A DNA stretch of 64,000 nucleotides from Daejeonella oryzae DSM 19973 (GTDB lineage: Bacteria > Bacteroidota > Bacteroidia > Sphingobacteriales > Sphingobacteriaceae): the NCBI RefSeq assembly GCF_000422945.1, contig NZ_AUHA01000002.1:1302001-1366000 (forward strand). Direction: 5' to 3'. The notes under the pieces were generated by a model. That model did no database searches. It was not told the origin of the DNA and saw only the letters and a program-made list of their open reading frames with translations. Positions 8,567 through 18,264 of the stretch are shown here, piece by piece. The position numbers and the translations under genes were made by a program. Position 1 is the stretch's first letter, and each line of letters starts with the position of its first letter.

Positions 8567-9952
8567 TCACTTTATCTCGTAACATCCTTGCTCTGAAGGG
8601 AATGTTCTTGATATTGCTGATAAATCTTGAAACAGGTAGGAGTGGAAATAAGGATCTCCAGTTAAACTGATTCCTTTATTTATTGCCGGACTTAAAACTT
8701 TAAGATGATAGTTTTCCTTTCGCGGATCTTCAAATTGAGGATCTGTATTTAACAGATTTCCATTTTCTGTGAAAGAAGCGTTATTTGATTTAATCAGGTT
8801 GTTTTGTAACCGGATGTTTAAAGGCAATGTGTTTTTCTTATCAATTTGAAGTTCATTATCTAAACTTCCCCAAACGATATTGTTTACCAGTTCTATTTTC
8901 AACTCAGCAGACTGAGATGAACTTTCAGTTTGATAATTGTCTGAAAAATAAACCGCCGGGCTTTGTCGCGGAAAATTAAAGTTTAATCCCGCAAGGGTAT
9001 TTTGTTTAAAATCATAATTGCCTCCCAAAACAGCGTAAATTAAATATTGACCGCAATTGTAAATCAGATTGTTAAATGCTTTTATATCGGCATTGTAAAG
9101 CATTAATCCGCTTACTTCCATGTTTTTTAATATGCTGTTTGCCAGAATCAGTTTCGGCTCATTGTTTTCTGACAGTGAATCAACCCGTATGCCGGTAAGA
9201 GCATTTTTGATGCTTGTAAATTCGATGGAGTTACTTTTACTGCTTTTAAGGAAATGCAAACCTCCCCATTGTCCGGGTTCATCTCTGTAAATTTGTTCTG
9301 TGCGGTCAGAAGAAAATGTAACGCTGTCACCCACACTGCCTTTTACCTTTAAAGTACCCGCAATAAATAATTTAGAATCCTTATGAAAATAAATCCTTGC
9401 TCCCTTGGTAATATTTAATGTAATGTCCTTTTCAACCAATGCTGAATTATAAATTACATATGGTAGACTATCATCCCAGGTGCTATTTTGTGAAATGGTT
9501 TGAGCATCCAGAAAATTTGCATTTTGCCCGTAGGCAGCTAACTGAACTACCTGATGATTGCCATTTGTTGAAAATAAGAGTGAATCGCTAACGATAAAAG
9601 GGAGCATTGCAGAGCCGGGATTAATAGAAACTTTAATGAAAATATTTATAGAGTCTTTGCCCGAAATTTCAAGGTCATTTAGCTGGTTTGTTGCCTGTCC
9701 GTTAATATTGATTTGGTAAGGTGATGATGCTCCGCCCGAAAGCTTTATGCTGCTGATTCGTATCGCATTTTTATTGGGATTGTATACTTTCAAGCGACGT
9801 GTTGTAGATCCAATACTTGTAAATACGGTATCAAAGAGTATTGTATCAGACGAGAAGCTGAGTTTTGCAGAAGAATTTCTGGTAATTATTTCCTCCTTAC
9901 GGCAGGCCGAAATTATTAAAACCATCAGAAATATTGCAAGAGGTAGGCGCAT
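8567..9952 (-). CDS. lipoprotein with beta-helix-like region
   Basis: The 461-residue product begins MRLPLAIFLMVLIISACRKEE, a clear lipobox with the lipidated Cys at 17. Residues about 30-150 look like Ig-like or beta-sandwich sheet (DTILFDTVFTSIGSTTRRLKV). Residues about 170-450 contain stacked short beta motifs with Asn/Leu/Ile ladders (ANSILKNMEVSGLMLYNADI, AFNNLIYNCGQYL), which suggests a right-handed parallel beta-helix as in pectate-lyase-like or choice-of-anchor proteins. No catalytic residues can be assigned. It sits just downstream of the ComF-like gene on the same strand (23-base gap). The substrate is unknown. Confidence 0.72.
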   Translation of the reverse strand: MRLPLAIFLMVLIISACRKEEIITRNSSAKLSFSSDTILFDTVFTSIGSTTRRLKVYNPNKNAIRISSIKLSGGASSPYQININGQATNQLNDLEISGKDSINIFIKVSINPGSAMLPFIVSDSLLFSTNGNHQVVQLAAYGQNANFLDAQTISQNSTWDDSLPYVIYNSALVEKDITLNITKGARIYFHKDSKLFIAGTLKVKGSVGDSVTFSSDRTEQIYRDEPGQWGGLHFLKSSKSNSIEFTSIKNALTGIRVDSLSENNEPKLILANSILKNMEVSGLMLYNADIKAFNNLIYNCGQYLIYAVLGGNYDFKQNTLAGLNFNFPRQSPAVYFSDNYQTESSSQSAELKIELVNNIVWGSLDNELQIDKKNTLPLNIRLQNNLIKSNNASFTENGNLLNTDPQFEDPRKENYHLKVLSPAINKGISLTGDPYFHSYLFQDLSAISRTFPSEQGCYEIK

Positions 9953-9975
9953 CTATACAAAGATGTTCAAAATAA

Positions 9976-10674
9976 TCATTCTGCAAAAGCGATGGTTGCA
10001 ATGCTGATCCGGATCTTTTGCAGTTTTAATAATACCAGGCTGCATGCTTCAAGGGTGGCGCCTGTAGTGATCACATCATCAACAAGCAAAATGTGTTTAT
10101 CAATCAGCAGTTCCGGATGAGATATTGAAAAGGCTTCCTGCATGTTTTCAAATCTCGAAAAACGTGATTTTTTTGTTTGAGTTGCAGTATCAGATGCTCT
10201 TATTAAAGTATTTGCAGAAACAGGAACTTCTAAAACAGAAGATAGTCCATTTGCGATGAATTCACTTTGATTATATCCTCTCTTTATTTTCTTTTTAGGA
10301 TGCAGTGGAACTGGAATAATTAAATCAGGTATTTGCCACTGGTCCGTTCTTTTCAAATCATGAGCATATAGCTCTCCTAACCTGAATCCGGTTTCGGGGC
10401 GTTTATTGTATTTTAGCTGATGCATCATGTTTTGTACTTTATTTCCTTTTTGAAAATAAACAAAAGCCGAAGCCTGTACAAAGGAGAAACGACCCCATAA
10501 TTGCTTAGCAACCCGGTTTTCGGAATCCTGATGAAAATTTGTATAAGGCAAATGATAAATGCAGTCGGTACAAATTACCCTTTCGTGTTTAAAAAGATTT
10601 TTTCCGCAGGCTGTACACAAGTCAGGGAAAAATAAAGCAGTAAAATCCTGAAGATACTCCCTCACTAATTGCAT
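9976..10674 (-). CDS. ComF family phosphoribosyltransferase-like protein
   Basis: The 232-residue product has the ComF layout. An N-terminal zinc-ribbon-like segment, LFFPDLCTACGKNL...CTDCIYHLP, has four Cys in two CxxC pairs near residues 18-42. A type I phosphoribosyltransferase domain follows, with the PRPP-loop motif ILLVDDVITTGATL near residue 195. The family is named for ComFC of DNA uptake, but many members outside competent species have no proven role, so the function here is open. No comEC or comFA is adjacent. Gene order on the minus strand is rlmN, this gene, then the lipoprotein. Confidence 0.88.
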   Translation of the reverse strand: MQLVREYLQDFTALFFPDLCTACGKNLFKHERVICTDCIYHLPYTNFHQDSENRVAKQLWGRFSFVQASAFVYFQKGNKVQNMMHQLKYNKRPETGFRLGELYAHDLKRTDQWQIPDLIIPVPLHPKKKIKRGYNQSEFIANGLSSVLEVPVSANTLIRASDTATQTKKSRFSRFENMQEAFSISHPELLIDKHILLVDDVITTGATLEACSLVLLKLQKIRISIATIAFAE

Positions 10675-10814
10675 TATTTAAGATAAGCTTTTGTTTTCGC
10701 TTTTCTATAATACGAATAGTCGTGAAAGAAATTTTTTTGGAGAATCAGTTTATGAGATTCTGCAAAATCATAAATCCACTTCACCAAAAATCTTAAAAGA
10801 TGAGGATGTCAAAT

Positions 10815-11864
10815 TCAGGCTTTCTCTTTAACAGCAAGCTGTCCGCAGGCAGCGTCGATATCTTTACCTCTGCTTCTTCTGATGTTTGTATTGATTCCCT
10901 GTTTGCGTAGATAATCGGCAAAAGCATCAATTTTATCAACTGCAGCATTCTGGTAATCGGCAAGCGAAATTGGATTGTATTCAATGATATTTACTTTGCA
11001 GGGTAAATGCCGGCAAAATCTGGCAAGTTCCATAGCATCTTCAATTTCATCATTAAAATTATCAAATACTATGTATTCATAAGTAACCGGATTTTTGGTT
11101 TTTGCATAGTAATATTTTAAAGCCTCGGCCAGCGCTTCGAGAGAATTTTGCTCGTTTATGGGCATAATTTCATTTCTCTTAATATCATTGGCCGCATGCA
11201 GGGATAAAGCCAGATTAAACCGAACCTGGTCATCGCCCAGCTTCTTTATCATCTTTGCAATGCCGGCGGTAGAAACAGTAATTCTTTTTGCAGCCATGTT
11301 TAGTCCGTCTTCGGAAGTAATCCGTTCGATGGATTTCATCACATTAGCGTAGTTAAGCAGGGGCTCACCCATGCCCATATAAACAATATTGCTAAGCGGA
11401 ATCTGATAGTTTTCTTTTGATTGTTTATCGATGAGTACTACCTGATCATAAATTTCGTCTGGATTTAGATTTCGTTTACGATCCATATAGCCCGTGGCAC
11501 AAAATTTACAGCTTAAACTGCATCCTACCTGCGAACTTACACAAGCTGTCATTCTTTCTGTAGCAGGAATTAATACTCCCTCAATAATATTTCCATCGTA
11601 TAAACGGAACGTATTTTTAATAGTTCTGTCAGAGCTGAGCTGAGTTTGATCAACCACAATGTGATTAATTAAATAACCTTCTTTCAGCTTTTCACGTAAT
11701 GATTTCGGAAGATTGCTCATTTCATCAAAACTGATGCATGATTTTGACCATAACCAGTCGTAAACTTGCTTTGCTCTGAAAACCGGTTCGCCAAGATTTG
11801 TAAAATGTTGTTTTAGCGTATCGATTGATAAACTGCGAATGTCAGTTTTCTTTAAAATGTTCAT
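10815..11864 (-). CDS. rlmN: 23S rRNA (adenine-2503)/tRNA (adenine-37) C2 methyltransferase
   Basis: Radical SAM enzyme that methylates A2503 of 23S rRNA and A37 of some tRNAs. The 349-residue product has the CX3CX2C cluster motif at Cys115/119/122 (GCSLSCKFCATGYM), the MGMGEPL motif, and the C-terminal Cys at about 340 (DAACGQLA) that forms the protein-RNA adduct. All catalytic residues are present. The A2503 site overlaps the Cfr antibiotic-resistance target. A TAnnTTTG element ends 6 bases upstream of the ATG, so the mRNA may be nearly leaderless. Confidence 0.97.
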   Translation of the reverse strand: MNILKKTDIRSLSIDTLKQHFTNLGEPVFRAKQVYDWLWSKSCISFDEMSNLPKSLREKLKEGYLINHIVVDQTQLSSDRTIKNTFRLYDGNIIEGVLIPATERMTACVSSQVGCSLSCKFCATGYMDRKRNLNPDEIYDQVVLIDKQSKENYQIPLSNIVYMGMGEPLLNYANVMKSIERITSEDGLNMAAKRITVSTAGIAKMIKKLGDDQVRFNLALSLHAANDIKRNEIMPINEQNSLEALAEALKYYYAKTKNPVTYEYIVFDNFNDEIEDAMELARFCRHLPCKVNIIEYNPISLADYQNAAVDKIDAFADYLRKQGINTNIRRSRGKDIDAACGQLAVKEKA

Positions 11865-11869
11865 CGCGA

Positions 11870-11877
11870 CAAAGTTA
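11870..11877 (-). promoter_or_regulatory. putative -7 element abutting the rlmN start
   Basis: On the minus strand this reads TAACTTTG, a full TAnnTTTG match. Its last base is 6 nt upstream of the ATG at 11864, so transcription would begin at or within a few bases of the start codon. No TTG element is seen at the expected spacing. Confidence 0.45.
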
Positions 11878-11974
11878 CCTATTCTTGTTAGTTGTTAGGA
11901 TAATAAATCAACTAATTAAATGTTAAAAATGCTTAAATGATATTGGGAACATATTATTTACCTTTTATTTATTC

Positions 11975-11982
11975 TAACTTTG
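11975..11982 (+). promoter_or_regulatory. putative -7 element upstream of the amidohydrolase gene
   Basis: TAACTTTG matches TAnnTTTG. It would give a leader of about 55 bases before the ATG at 12044. It lies in the divergent rlmN/amidohydrolase intergenic region, which carries one such element on each strand. No TTG element is seen at 17-23 bases upstream. Confidence 0.4.
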
Positions 11983-12043
11983 CAGCTTGGTGAGTAAATT
12001 GATAGTAATAGTCTTTTCATAAGTTGATAATTTACTTTAAAAG

Positions 12044-13219
12044 ATGATAAGAAATTTTTCTGCAGATTATATAATAACAGTTGCCGGAGAGCCATTGAAA
12101 AATGGTGTTGTATCGGTTAACGACGAGGGGGAGATCGTAAATATTTATAATGCCGATGATTTCGACACTAATTCTGGTGAGGTTGAAAAACATTCCGGAG
12201 TAATTGTGCCGGGTTTTGTAAATTCTCACTGCCATCTTGAACTTTCGCATTTAGAAGGAGTAATTCCTAAGGGTTTAAAACTGATTGCGTTTATCCGCGA
12301 AGTTTTAAAAAACCGGAAGGCGGATGAAAGCAGGATTATAGAATGCATGGAAAAAGCTGACAAGTTGATGTACCAGAATGGTATTGTGGCTGTTGGTGAT
12401 ATTTCGAGTACAAACCTCTCAAAAAATATTAAAGAAAAGAGCAGCATATATTACCACACCTATGTAGAAGTTTTGGGGTTTGATCCCGAAAAGGCAGAAG
12501 ATGTGTTTAACAAAGGTTTAGAATTAAAAAATGAATTCTATCCGCTGAGCACTTCATTAACCATGCACGCTCCTTATTCAGTTTCCAAAGAACTTTTTAA
12601 GCTCTTTAAAAATTACTATGCCGATCAGACAAATCTGCTAAGTTTACATAATCAGGAAAGTGAAGAGGAAAATAAGCTTTATCGTTATAAAACAGGCGAA
12701 TTCATCGATTTTTATGAATCTATGGATATTTCTATTGATTACTTTAAACCTCAGGCACGTAATTCTTTGCAGTCAGTAATTCCTTTACTGGCAAAAGATC
12801 AAAAAATTCTGATGGTTCACAATACGTTTACCAGTCTTAAAGATTTGTATTTTGTCGGCCGTTTCGGACGGGATGTTTCCTGGTGCTTTTGCCCCAATGC
12901 AAACCTTCATATTGAAGGTAGATTGCCGAAAATTCCAATGTTCATGTCGCATGATTTCAATATTACCTTAGGAACAGACAGCTTCGCATCCAACGATCAG
13001 CTGGATATACTGGCCGAGATGAAGGCTGTTGCAACTGGTTTTCCTACAATTCCTTTAGAAACGCTAATTCAATGGTCTACCTTAAACGGAGCCAAGTTTC
13101 TGGGCATTGATCAGGATTTTGGTTCTATAGAAAAAGGGAAAAAGCCGGGACTGAATCTGATCAGCAATGTAAAGGCAATGAAGTTGTCACCTCAATCAGG
13201 GGTTCAAAAACTTATTTAG
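12044..13219 (+). CDS. amidohydrolase-superfamily deaminase
   Basis: A 391-residue metal-dependent hydrolase of the chlorohydrolase/deaminase subgroup. Motifs: metal-binding HxH (NSHCHLELSHLEG, His62/His64), SLHNQES near residue 200, VHNTFTS near residue 255, and the metal Asp in LGTDSFASND near residue 310. No signal peptide, so cytoplasmic. The substrate is probably a nucleobase or nucleoside such as a purine or aminodeoxyfutalosine; the latter would place it in futalosine-route menaquinone synthesis, but no mqn gene is visible here, so this is only a possibility. A 27-base gap precedes the next gene, which suggests co-transcription. Confidence 0.82.
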   Translation: MIRNFSADYIITVAGEPLKNGVVSVNDEGEIVNIYNADDFDTNSGEVEKHSGVIVPGFVNSHCHLELSHLEGVIPKGLKLIAFIREVLKNRKADESRIIECMEKADKLMYQNGIVAVGDISSTNLSKNIKEKSSIYYHTYVEVLGFDPEKAEDVFNKGLELKNEFYPLSTSLTMHAPYSVSKELFKLFKNYYADQTNLLSLHNQESEEENKLYRYKTGEFIDFYESMDISIDYFKPQARNSLQSVIPLLAKDQKILMVHNTFTSLKDLYFVGRFGRDVSWCFCPNANLHIEGRLPKIPMFMSHDFNITLGTDSFASNDQLDILAEMKAVATGFPTIPLETLIQWSTLNGAKFLGIDQDFGSIEKGKKPGLNLISNVKAMKLSPQSGVQKLI

Positions 13220-13246
13220 TATCTGTAAAAATCCTATTTTGCAGCA

Positions 13247-14191
13247 ATGAATCCTATTCTAAATTTATTTGGGATTAAATACCCGATTATTCAGGCAGGC
13301 ATGATTTGGTGCAGTGGCTGGAAACTGGCCTCTGCGGTATCTAATGCCGGCGGATTAGGTTTGCTTGGTGCAGGCTCTATGTATCCGGATGTTTTACGGG
13401 ATCATATCCGCAAATGTAAAGCAGCAACTACCAACCCTTTTGGTGTAAACGTTCCTTTACTTTATCCTGATATTTACCTGATAATGCAAATTATTGTGGA
13501 GGAAGGCGTTGAAATTGTGTTTACATCTGCCGGCAATCCTGCAAACTGGACTGGTTTCTTAAAAGAGAAAGGAATTCGGGTTGTACATGTTGTATCTAAC
13601 ATAAAATTTGCCAGAAAAGCAGAAGAATGTGGTGTTGATGCAATTGTAGCCGAAGGGTTTGAGGCTGGTGGTCATAATGGGCGTGAAGAAACCACTACAC
13701 TGTGTTTAATTCCTATGATTCGCGAAAGCGTAAAAATACCATTGATTGCCGCAGGTGGAATTGGTGGAGGTAAATCTATGCTTGCTGCGATAGCTCTTGG
13801 AGCCGATGCCGTTCAGATAGGTTCGTTATTTGCTGCTTCGGAAGAATCGTCGGCTCATCCTGATTTTAAAAATGTTATTATCAACGCTGCAGAAGGAGAT
13901 ACAAAGCTGAGCATGAAATCTGTAATTCCTGTTAGACTGGTTAAAAATGATTTTTTTGAACAGGTTGAAAATGCAGAAGCAAGAGGCGCAACTAAGGAGG
14001 AACTTGTTAGCTTACTGGGGCGTGGCCGTGCCAAGCGGGGAATGTTTGAAGGAGACCTGGTAGAAGGCGAGCTGGAAATAGGTCAGGTTTCGGCATTAAT
14101 TCATCATATAAAACCTGCTGCTCAAATATTAAATGAAACCTGGACTGAATTTATTAACCGCAGGGAGCAAATCTGCAAATTGAATTTTTAA
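13247..14191 (+). CDS. nitronate monooxygenase / FabK-like FMN oxidoreductase
   Basis: The 314-residue TIM-barrel flavoprotein has the 2-nitropropane dioxygenase-like signatures: KYPIIQAGMIWCSGWKLA at the N-terminus, FGVNVPLL near residue 65, the conserved EGFEAGGHNGR segment near residue 140 holding the catalytic-region His, and the FMN-phosphate loop IAAGGIGGGKSM...GADAVQIGSLF. The family includes nitronate monooxygenases and the enoyl-ACP reductase FabK, which cannot be separated by eye; with no fab neighbours a nitronate monooxygenase-like role is favoured. It lies 27 bases downstream of the amidohydrolase. Confidence 0.85.
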   Translation: MNPILNLFGIKYPIIQAGMIWCSGWKLASAVSNAGGLGLLGAGSMYPDVLRDHIRKCKAATTNPFGVNVPLLYPDIYLIMQIIVEEGVEIVFTSAGNPANWTGFLKEKGIRVVHVVSNIKFARKAEECGVDAIVAEGFEAGGHNGREETTTLCLIPMIRESVKIPLIAAGGIGGGKSMLAAIALGADAVQIGSLFAASEESSAHPDFKNVIINAAEGDTKLSMKSVIPVRLVKNDFFEQVENAEARGATKEELVSLLGRGRAKRGMFEGDLVEGELEIGQVSALIHHIKPAAQILNETWTEFINRREQICKLNF

Positions 14192-14276
14192 GCCCGAAAT
14201 TTCCTGAGTATATGAAAATCAGAATGGAATCGCTTAATAACTTTTATTTTACGTCATACTGCATATATCTATTTTA

Positions 14277-14558
14277 ATGAAGCATTTAAATATTCGAATT
14301 TTTGGCAAAGTGCAAGGTGTTTTTTATCGTGCTACTTCCAAAATTGTTGCAGATCAGCTGGGTGTAAAAGGTTTTGTTAAAAATGAACCCGACGGATCGG
14401 TTTATATGGAAGCAGAAGCTGATGATTTTGAAATGGAACTTTTTCTTGAATTTTGTAATAAAGGTTCTGATAAGGCAATAGTTGATAAAATAGAAACCAG
14501 CGAAGCTCCTGTAAAAAACTATCGTAATTTTGAAGTGGTCAAAAAAAATCTTTCTTAA
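14277..14558 (+). CDS. acylphosphatase
   Basis: A 93-residue small cytoplasmic enzyme that hydrolyses acyl-phosphates such as carbamoyl phosphate. The family signature is intact: GKVQGVFYRATS with the phosphate-binding Arg in FYR, and GFVKNEPDGSVYMEAE with the catalytic Asn in VKNEPDGSV. Length is normal. It precedes the flippase gene by 36 bases, so it may share its transcript, but no functional link is evident. Confidence 0.93.
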   Translation: MKHLNIRIFGKVQGVFYRATSKIVADQLGVKGFVKNEPDGSVYMEAEADDFEMELFLEFCNKGSDKAIVDKIETSEAPVKNYRNFEVVKKNLS

Positions 14559-14594
14559 TAAGATTTATGATCTTATCTAAAATCCCTTGATAAT

Positions 14595-16094
14595 TTGTCG
14601 ACATTAAGAAAATTTGCAGGTCAGACCATCATTTATGGTGCAAGTACCATTATAGCCAGGCTGCTGAATTTTATCCTGACTCCCATTTTTACCCGAATTT
14701 ACCCCGCTAAAGTGTACGGGATCTTTACGTACATGTACAGCTGGGCATCTATGCTAAATGCAGTTTTGGCCTTTGGTATGGAAACTACTTTTTTCCGGTA
14801 TCTTAATAAACATGAGGATGAGAAAGACAAAGTTTACAACAATACCTTTCTGACCATTGTAATTACCTCATTCTTATTTCTTCTGTTTACATTTCTTTTT
14901 GTAGATGATATTGCAGCATGGATGCAGCGGGGTAAAGAGGTAAATAAAGATTATGCACTTTATGTAAAATATTTTGTTTACATCCTGCTGGCAGATGCTT
15001 TGGCAGTAATTCCATTTGCTAAAATACGGGCCGATGGACGGCCTTTAAGATATGGCCTTATCAAACTCGTTAATATTTTAACATTTATAGGATTCAATTT
15101 CCTCTTCATATTTATTATTCCCTACATAATTAAAACGCAGGGCTTCGGTGCAGATTTTTTAGCTGTATGGTTCAAACCTCAGTGGGTTGGCTATGTTTTT
15201 TTATCCAATTTAATTGCCAGTATTGTTACTTTGATCTTGTTGCTGCCTGAGCTGTTACAACTTCGGTTAAAATTTGAGCCGCGTATTGTAAAAGAAATGC
15301 TCATTTACAGTTTTCCGGTACTTGTAGCCAACATCTCTTTTATAATTAATGAGAATGTTGATAAAATATTTTTAGGCATGCTGTTGCCGGCTGAAATAAG
15401 CGAAACAGAAGTTGGAATTTATGGAGCCTGTGCTAAACTGGCTATTTTTCTGAGTATTTTTGTGCAGGCATTCCGTCTTGGTGCCGAGCCTTTTTTCTTC
15501 GGTCATGCCAAAGAGAAAAATTCGGGAGAGACTTATGCACGTATCATGACCTGGTTTGTTATAGCAGTTTCTTTAATATTTGTAGCACTATCGGCGAACA
15601 TAGAGATATTGAAATATTTTATAGGAGGAGGAGATGAACAACAGCAGTCATTGTACTGGTCGGGTTTAAAAATTGTACCGGTTCTGCTATTTGGTTATGC
15701 CAGTTTGGGGATATATATGAACTTATCTATCTGGTACAAATTATCTGATCAAACACGATTTGGATTATACATTTCTTTAATCGCAGCCGTTTTAACTATT
15801 GTATTAAACCTGATATTTATTCCAAAATACAGCTATGTGGCGTCGGCCTGGATATCTTTGACCGCTTATGCAAGTATGATGATTATGTCTTATTATTTGG
15901 GACAAAAAAATTATCCAATACCATATAATGTTAAAAAGAATATATCCTACCTGCTCGTTTCTGCAGTTCTGGTGTATATATCTTTCAGTATTTTTAATCG
16001 CGATCTGATCATTGGAAACAGTATATTTCTGTTGTTTGCAGTCGCCACATTTTATTTAGAACGCAAAGAAGTCAAACTATTATTACGCTCATAA
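14595..16094 (+). CDS. polysaccharide flippase (MATE/MVF-type, Wzx-like)
   Basis: A 499-residue inner-membrane protein with about 14 hydrophobic segments and the family N-terminus ([39 protein letters not shown]). This is the oligosaccharide flippase group that moves lipid-linked glycans across the inner membrane. The start is TTG at 14595; no ATG occurs before the first conserved segment. Its stop overlaps the dut start by one base (TAATG), so the two genes are translationally coupled. The glycan cannot be predicted because no glycosyltransferases lie nearby. Confidence 0.87.
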   Translation: MSTLRKFAGQTIIYGASTIIARLLNFILTPIFTRIYPAKVYGIFTYMYSWASMLNAVLAFGMETTFFRYLNKHEDEKDKVYNNTFLTIVITSFLFLLFTFLFVDDIAAWMQRGKEVNKDYALYVKYFVYILLADALAVIPFAKIRADGRPLRYGLIKLVNILTFIGFNFLFIFIIPYIIKTQGFGADFLAVWFKPQWVGYVFLSNLIASIVTLILLLPELLQLRLKFEPRIVKEMLIYSFPVLVANISFIINENVDKIFLGMLLPAEISETEVGIYGACAKLAIFLSIFVQAFRLGAEPFFFGHAKEKNSGETYARIMTWFVIAVSLIFVALSANIEILKYFIGGGDEQQQSLYWSGLKIVPVLLFGYASLGIYMNLSIWYKLSDQTRFGLYISLIAAVLTIVLNLIFIPKYSYVASAWISLTAYASMMIMSYYLGQKNYPIPYNVKKNISYLLVSAVLVYISFSIFNRDLIIGNSIFLLFAVATFYLERKEVKLLLRS

Positions 16095-16525
16095 TGAATA
16101 TCAGAATCATCAATAAATCTTCAAATAGGCTTCCTGCATACGAAACAGAATCATCGGCCGGTATGGATCTTCGCTCAGAGCTTGCAGAGCAAGTTATACT
16201 AAAACCGATGCAACGATTATTAATTCCTACAGGTTTGTTTATCGAATTGCCTAAAGGATACGAAGCACAGATTCGTCCCAGAAGCGGACTGGCTCTAAAA
16301 CACGGAATTACAATATTAAATTCACCCGGAACAATTGATGCGGATTACCGGGGCGAAATAAAAGTTTTATTAATAAATCTGTCTGATACAGATTTCGAAG
16401 TTAATCACGGCGATCGCATTGCACAGATGATCATTGCCAGTCACGAGCAAGTAAACTGGAATGAGGTCGAACTTCTTTCAGAAACTGTAAGAGGTGCTGG
16501 CGGGTATGGTCATACAGGATTATAA
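16094..16525 (+). CDS. dut: dUTP diphosphatase
   Basis: Homotrimeric dUTPase that hydrolyses dUTP to dUMP, keeping uracil out of DNA and feeding dTMP synthesis. The 143-residue product has all five motifs: [44 protein letters not shown] and the C-terminal [11 protein letters not shown] (usual form RGxGGFGSTG). The ATG overlaps the flippase stop by one base, and the TPR gene starts 2 bases after its stop. Confidence 0.97.
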   Translation: MNIRIINKSSNRLPAYETESSAGMDLRSELAEQVILKPMQRLLIPTGLFIELPKGYEAQIRPRSGLALKHGITILNSPGTIDADYRGEIKVLLINLSDTDFEVNHGDRIAQMIIASHEQVNWNEVELLSETVRGAGGYGHTGL

Positions 16526-16527
16526 AA

Positions 16528-18264
16528 ATGATTAAAGGATTTATTCTAATATTTTTATTAGGCGCTTCAGCAACTTACTGTATTGCACAGCATAATAAGG
16601 CAAAGTCGGCAGCTATTATTGTGACAGGAAAAGTTCTAAGTCAGGCAGACAGCAATTTGGTTAAAGAGCTATTTTTTGACGGATTGCATGAAAAAATTGT
16701 GAACAATTTTCAGAGAGCAAGCACTAATTTCAATAAGGTTTTAGAAATTGATCCCGCCAACGATGCAGCAATGTATGAACTGGCAAATATTTATCACACC
16801 CAAAATCAGGAGGCGGATGCCGAGCGCCTCATTCGTATGGCCGTAACCGTTCAGCCCGAAAACAACTGGTACTGGCTTTTGCTTGCCGATATTTATAAGC
16901 AAACCCAAAACATGGCTCAGCTGGTTCCCGTGTTTGATGAGCTGATCCGACTTTCTCCGGCCAACGAAGACAATTATTTTGATAAGGCGAATGCTTTGTT
17001 GATGCAAAACAAAGTGAATGAAGCCACAGCGGTTTACAATAGCATCGAAAAGTTGTATGGTTCGTCAGAAGATCTTTCGAATGCTCGCCAGAGAATTCTT
17101 ATACAGCAGGGGAAACCCGGTAAAGCAGCTGCTGAACTGGAAAAATTAGTGATTTCTAATCCCAGCGATTTGGGTAATTATCTGAGCCTTTCAGAAATTT
17201 ATGCAAAGTCAGGAAAACGTGATCAGGCAATTGCCGTTTTACAAAAGGCCGCTCTTGCAGATCCGGCTAATGCATTAGTAAGGCTTAGCCTGGCAGATCA
17301 TTACCGTGCTTTGAATAAGCCGGACGATGCTTTTATAGAATTAAAAGTGGCATTTGCAGATCCCAACCTAAATATTGATGATAAAGTACGGATAATTTTA
17401 TCCTTCTTTCCGCAATTTGCAGACTATAAAGCACGGGCTTATGCCGATGAATTAGCATCGATAACGGCAAAAACTCATCCGGATGATCCGAAAGCATTTT
17501 CGGTTTACGGTGATGTACTTTATCAGGAGCAAAAATATTCTGAAGCGAAAGAAGAATATAAAAAAGCACTGGTTTTAAACGATCAGGTTTATCAAATCTG
17601 GGAACAGGTACTTCGTATAGATATTACAGAAAGTAAATTTAAAGACGCAATTACTGATGGAGAAGCGGCTCTGGCTATTTTTCCTAATCAGGCTCCTTTG
17701 TATTTATTCAGCAGCATTGCTTATGCGCAATCAGGAAATCATGAAAAGGCAATTGCATATCTTAAAAATGCTGCTGACTTAGAAACTGAAAATAAAGACG
17801 TTATTTCCCAAATATTTTCGGGAATGGGCGATTCATATAATGCCTTAAAGCGTTACAGCGAATCGGATCAGGCCTATGAAAAAGCACTTGCAGCAGATCC
17901 TGATAATAGTTACACCCTCAACAATTATGCATATTATTTATCGTTAAGGGGAGAAAATCTTGAGAAAGCAGCTAAAATGTCTAAAAGATCAATAGAGCTT
18001 GATCCGGGCAATTCATCTTCTGAAGATACCTATGCCTGGATATTATTCAGACTTAAAAAATATGCGGATGCATTGATTTGGATAGAGAAAGCTATGATTA
18101 GTGGGAAAGTTGTTAATGCTGTTCAATTGGAACATTATGGAGATATTTTGTTCTTTCTGGGAAATAAGGAACAGGCTTTGCTGCAATGGACTAAAGCCAG
18201 ACAAGCTGGCTCCGCATCGGAGAAGTTAAATCAGAAAATTAATGAAAAGAAATATATCGAATAG
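16528..18264 (+). CDS. periplasmic/secreted tetratricopeptide-repeat protein
   Basis: The 578-residue product has a signal peptide (MIKGFILIFLLGASATYCIAQ) and about ten TPR-like helix pairs spread over residues 45-565 (for example FNKVLEIDPANDAAMYELANIY, YEKALAADPDNSYTLNNYAYYL). It is likely a protein-interaction scaffold in the periplasm. If Cys18 (TYC) were a lipobox the protein would be a lipoprotein, but TYCIAQ fits signal peptidase I better. Its 3' end overlaps the DUF4292 gene by 23 bases, so the two are coupled. Confidence 0.85.
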   Translation: MIKGFILIFLLGASATYCIAQHNKAKSAAIIVTGKVLSQADSNLVKELFFDGLHEKIVNNFQRASTNFNKVLEIDPANDAAMYELANIYHTQNQEADAERLIRMAVTVQPENNWYWLLLADIYKQTQNMAQLVPVFDELIRLSPANEDNYFDKANALLMQNKVNEATAVYNSIEKLYGSSEDLSNARQRILIQQGKPGKAAAELEKLVISNPSDLGNYLSLSEIYAKSGKRDQAIAVLQKAALADPANALVRLSLADHYRALNKPDDAFIELKVAFADPNLNIDDKVRIILSFFPQFADYKARAYADELASITAKTHPDDPKAFSVYGDVLYQEQKYSEAKEEYKKALVLNDQVYQIWEQVLRIDITESKFKDAITDGEAALAIFPNQAPLYLFSSIAYAQSGNHEKAIAYLKNAADLETENKDVISQIFSGMGDSYNALKRYSESDQAYEKALAADPDNSYTLNNYAYYLSLRGENLEKAAKMSKRSIELDPGNSSSEDTYAWILFRLKKYADALIWIEKAMISGKVVNAVQLEHYGDILFFLGNKEQALLQWTKARQAGSASEKLNQKINEKKYIE

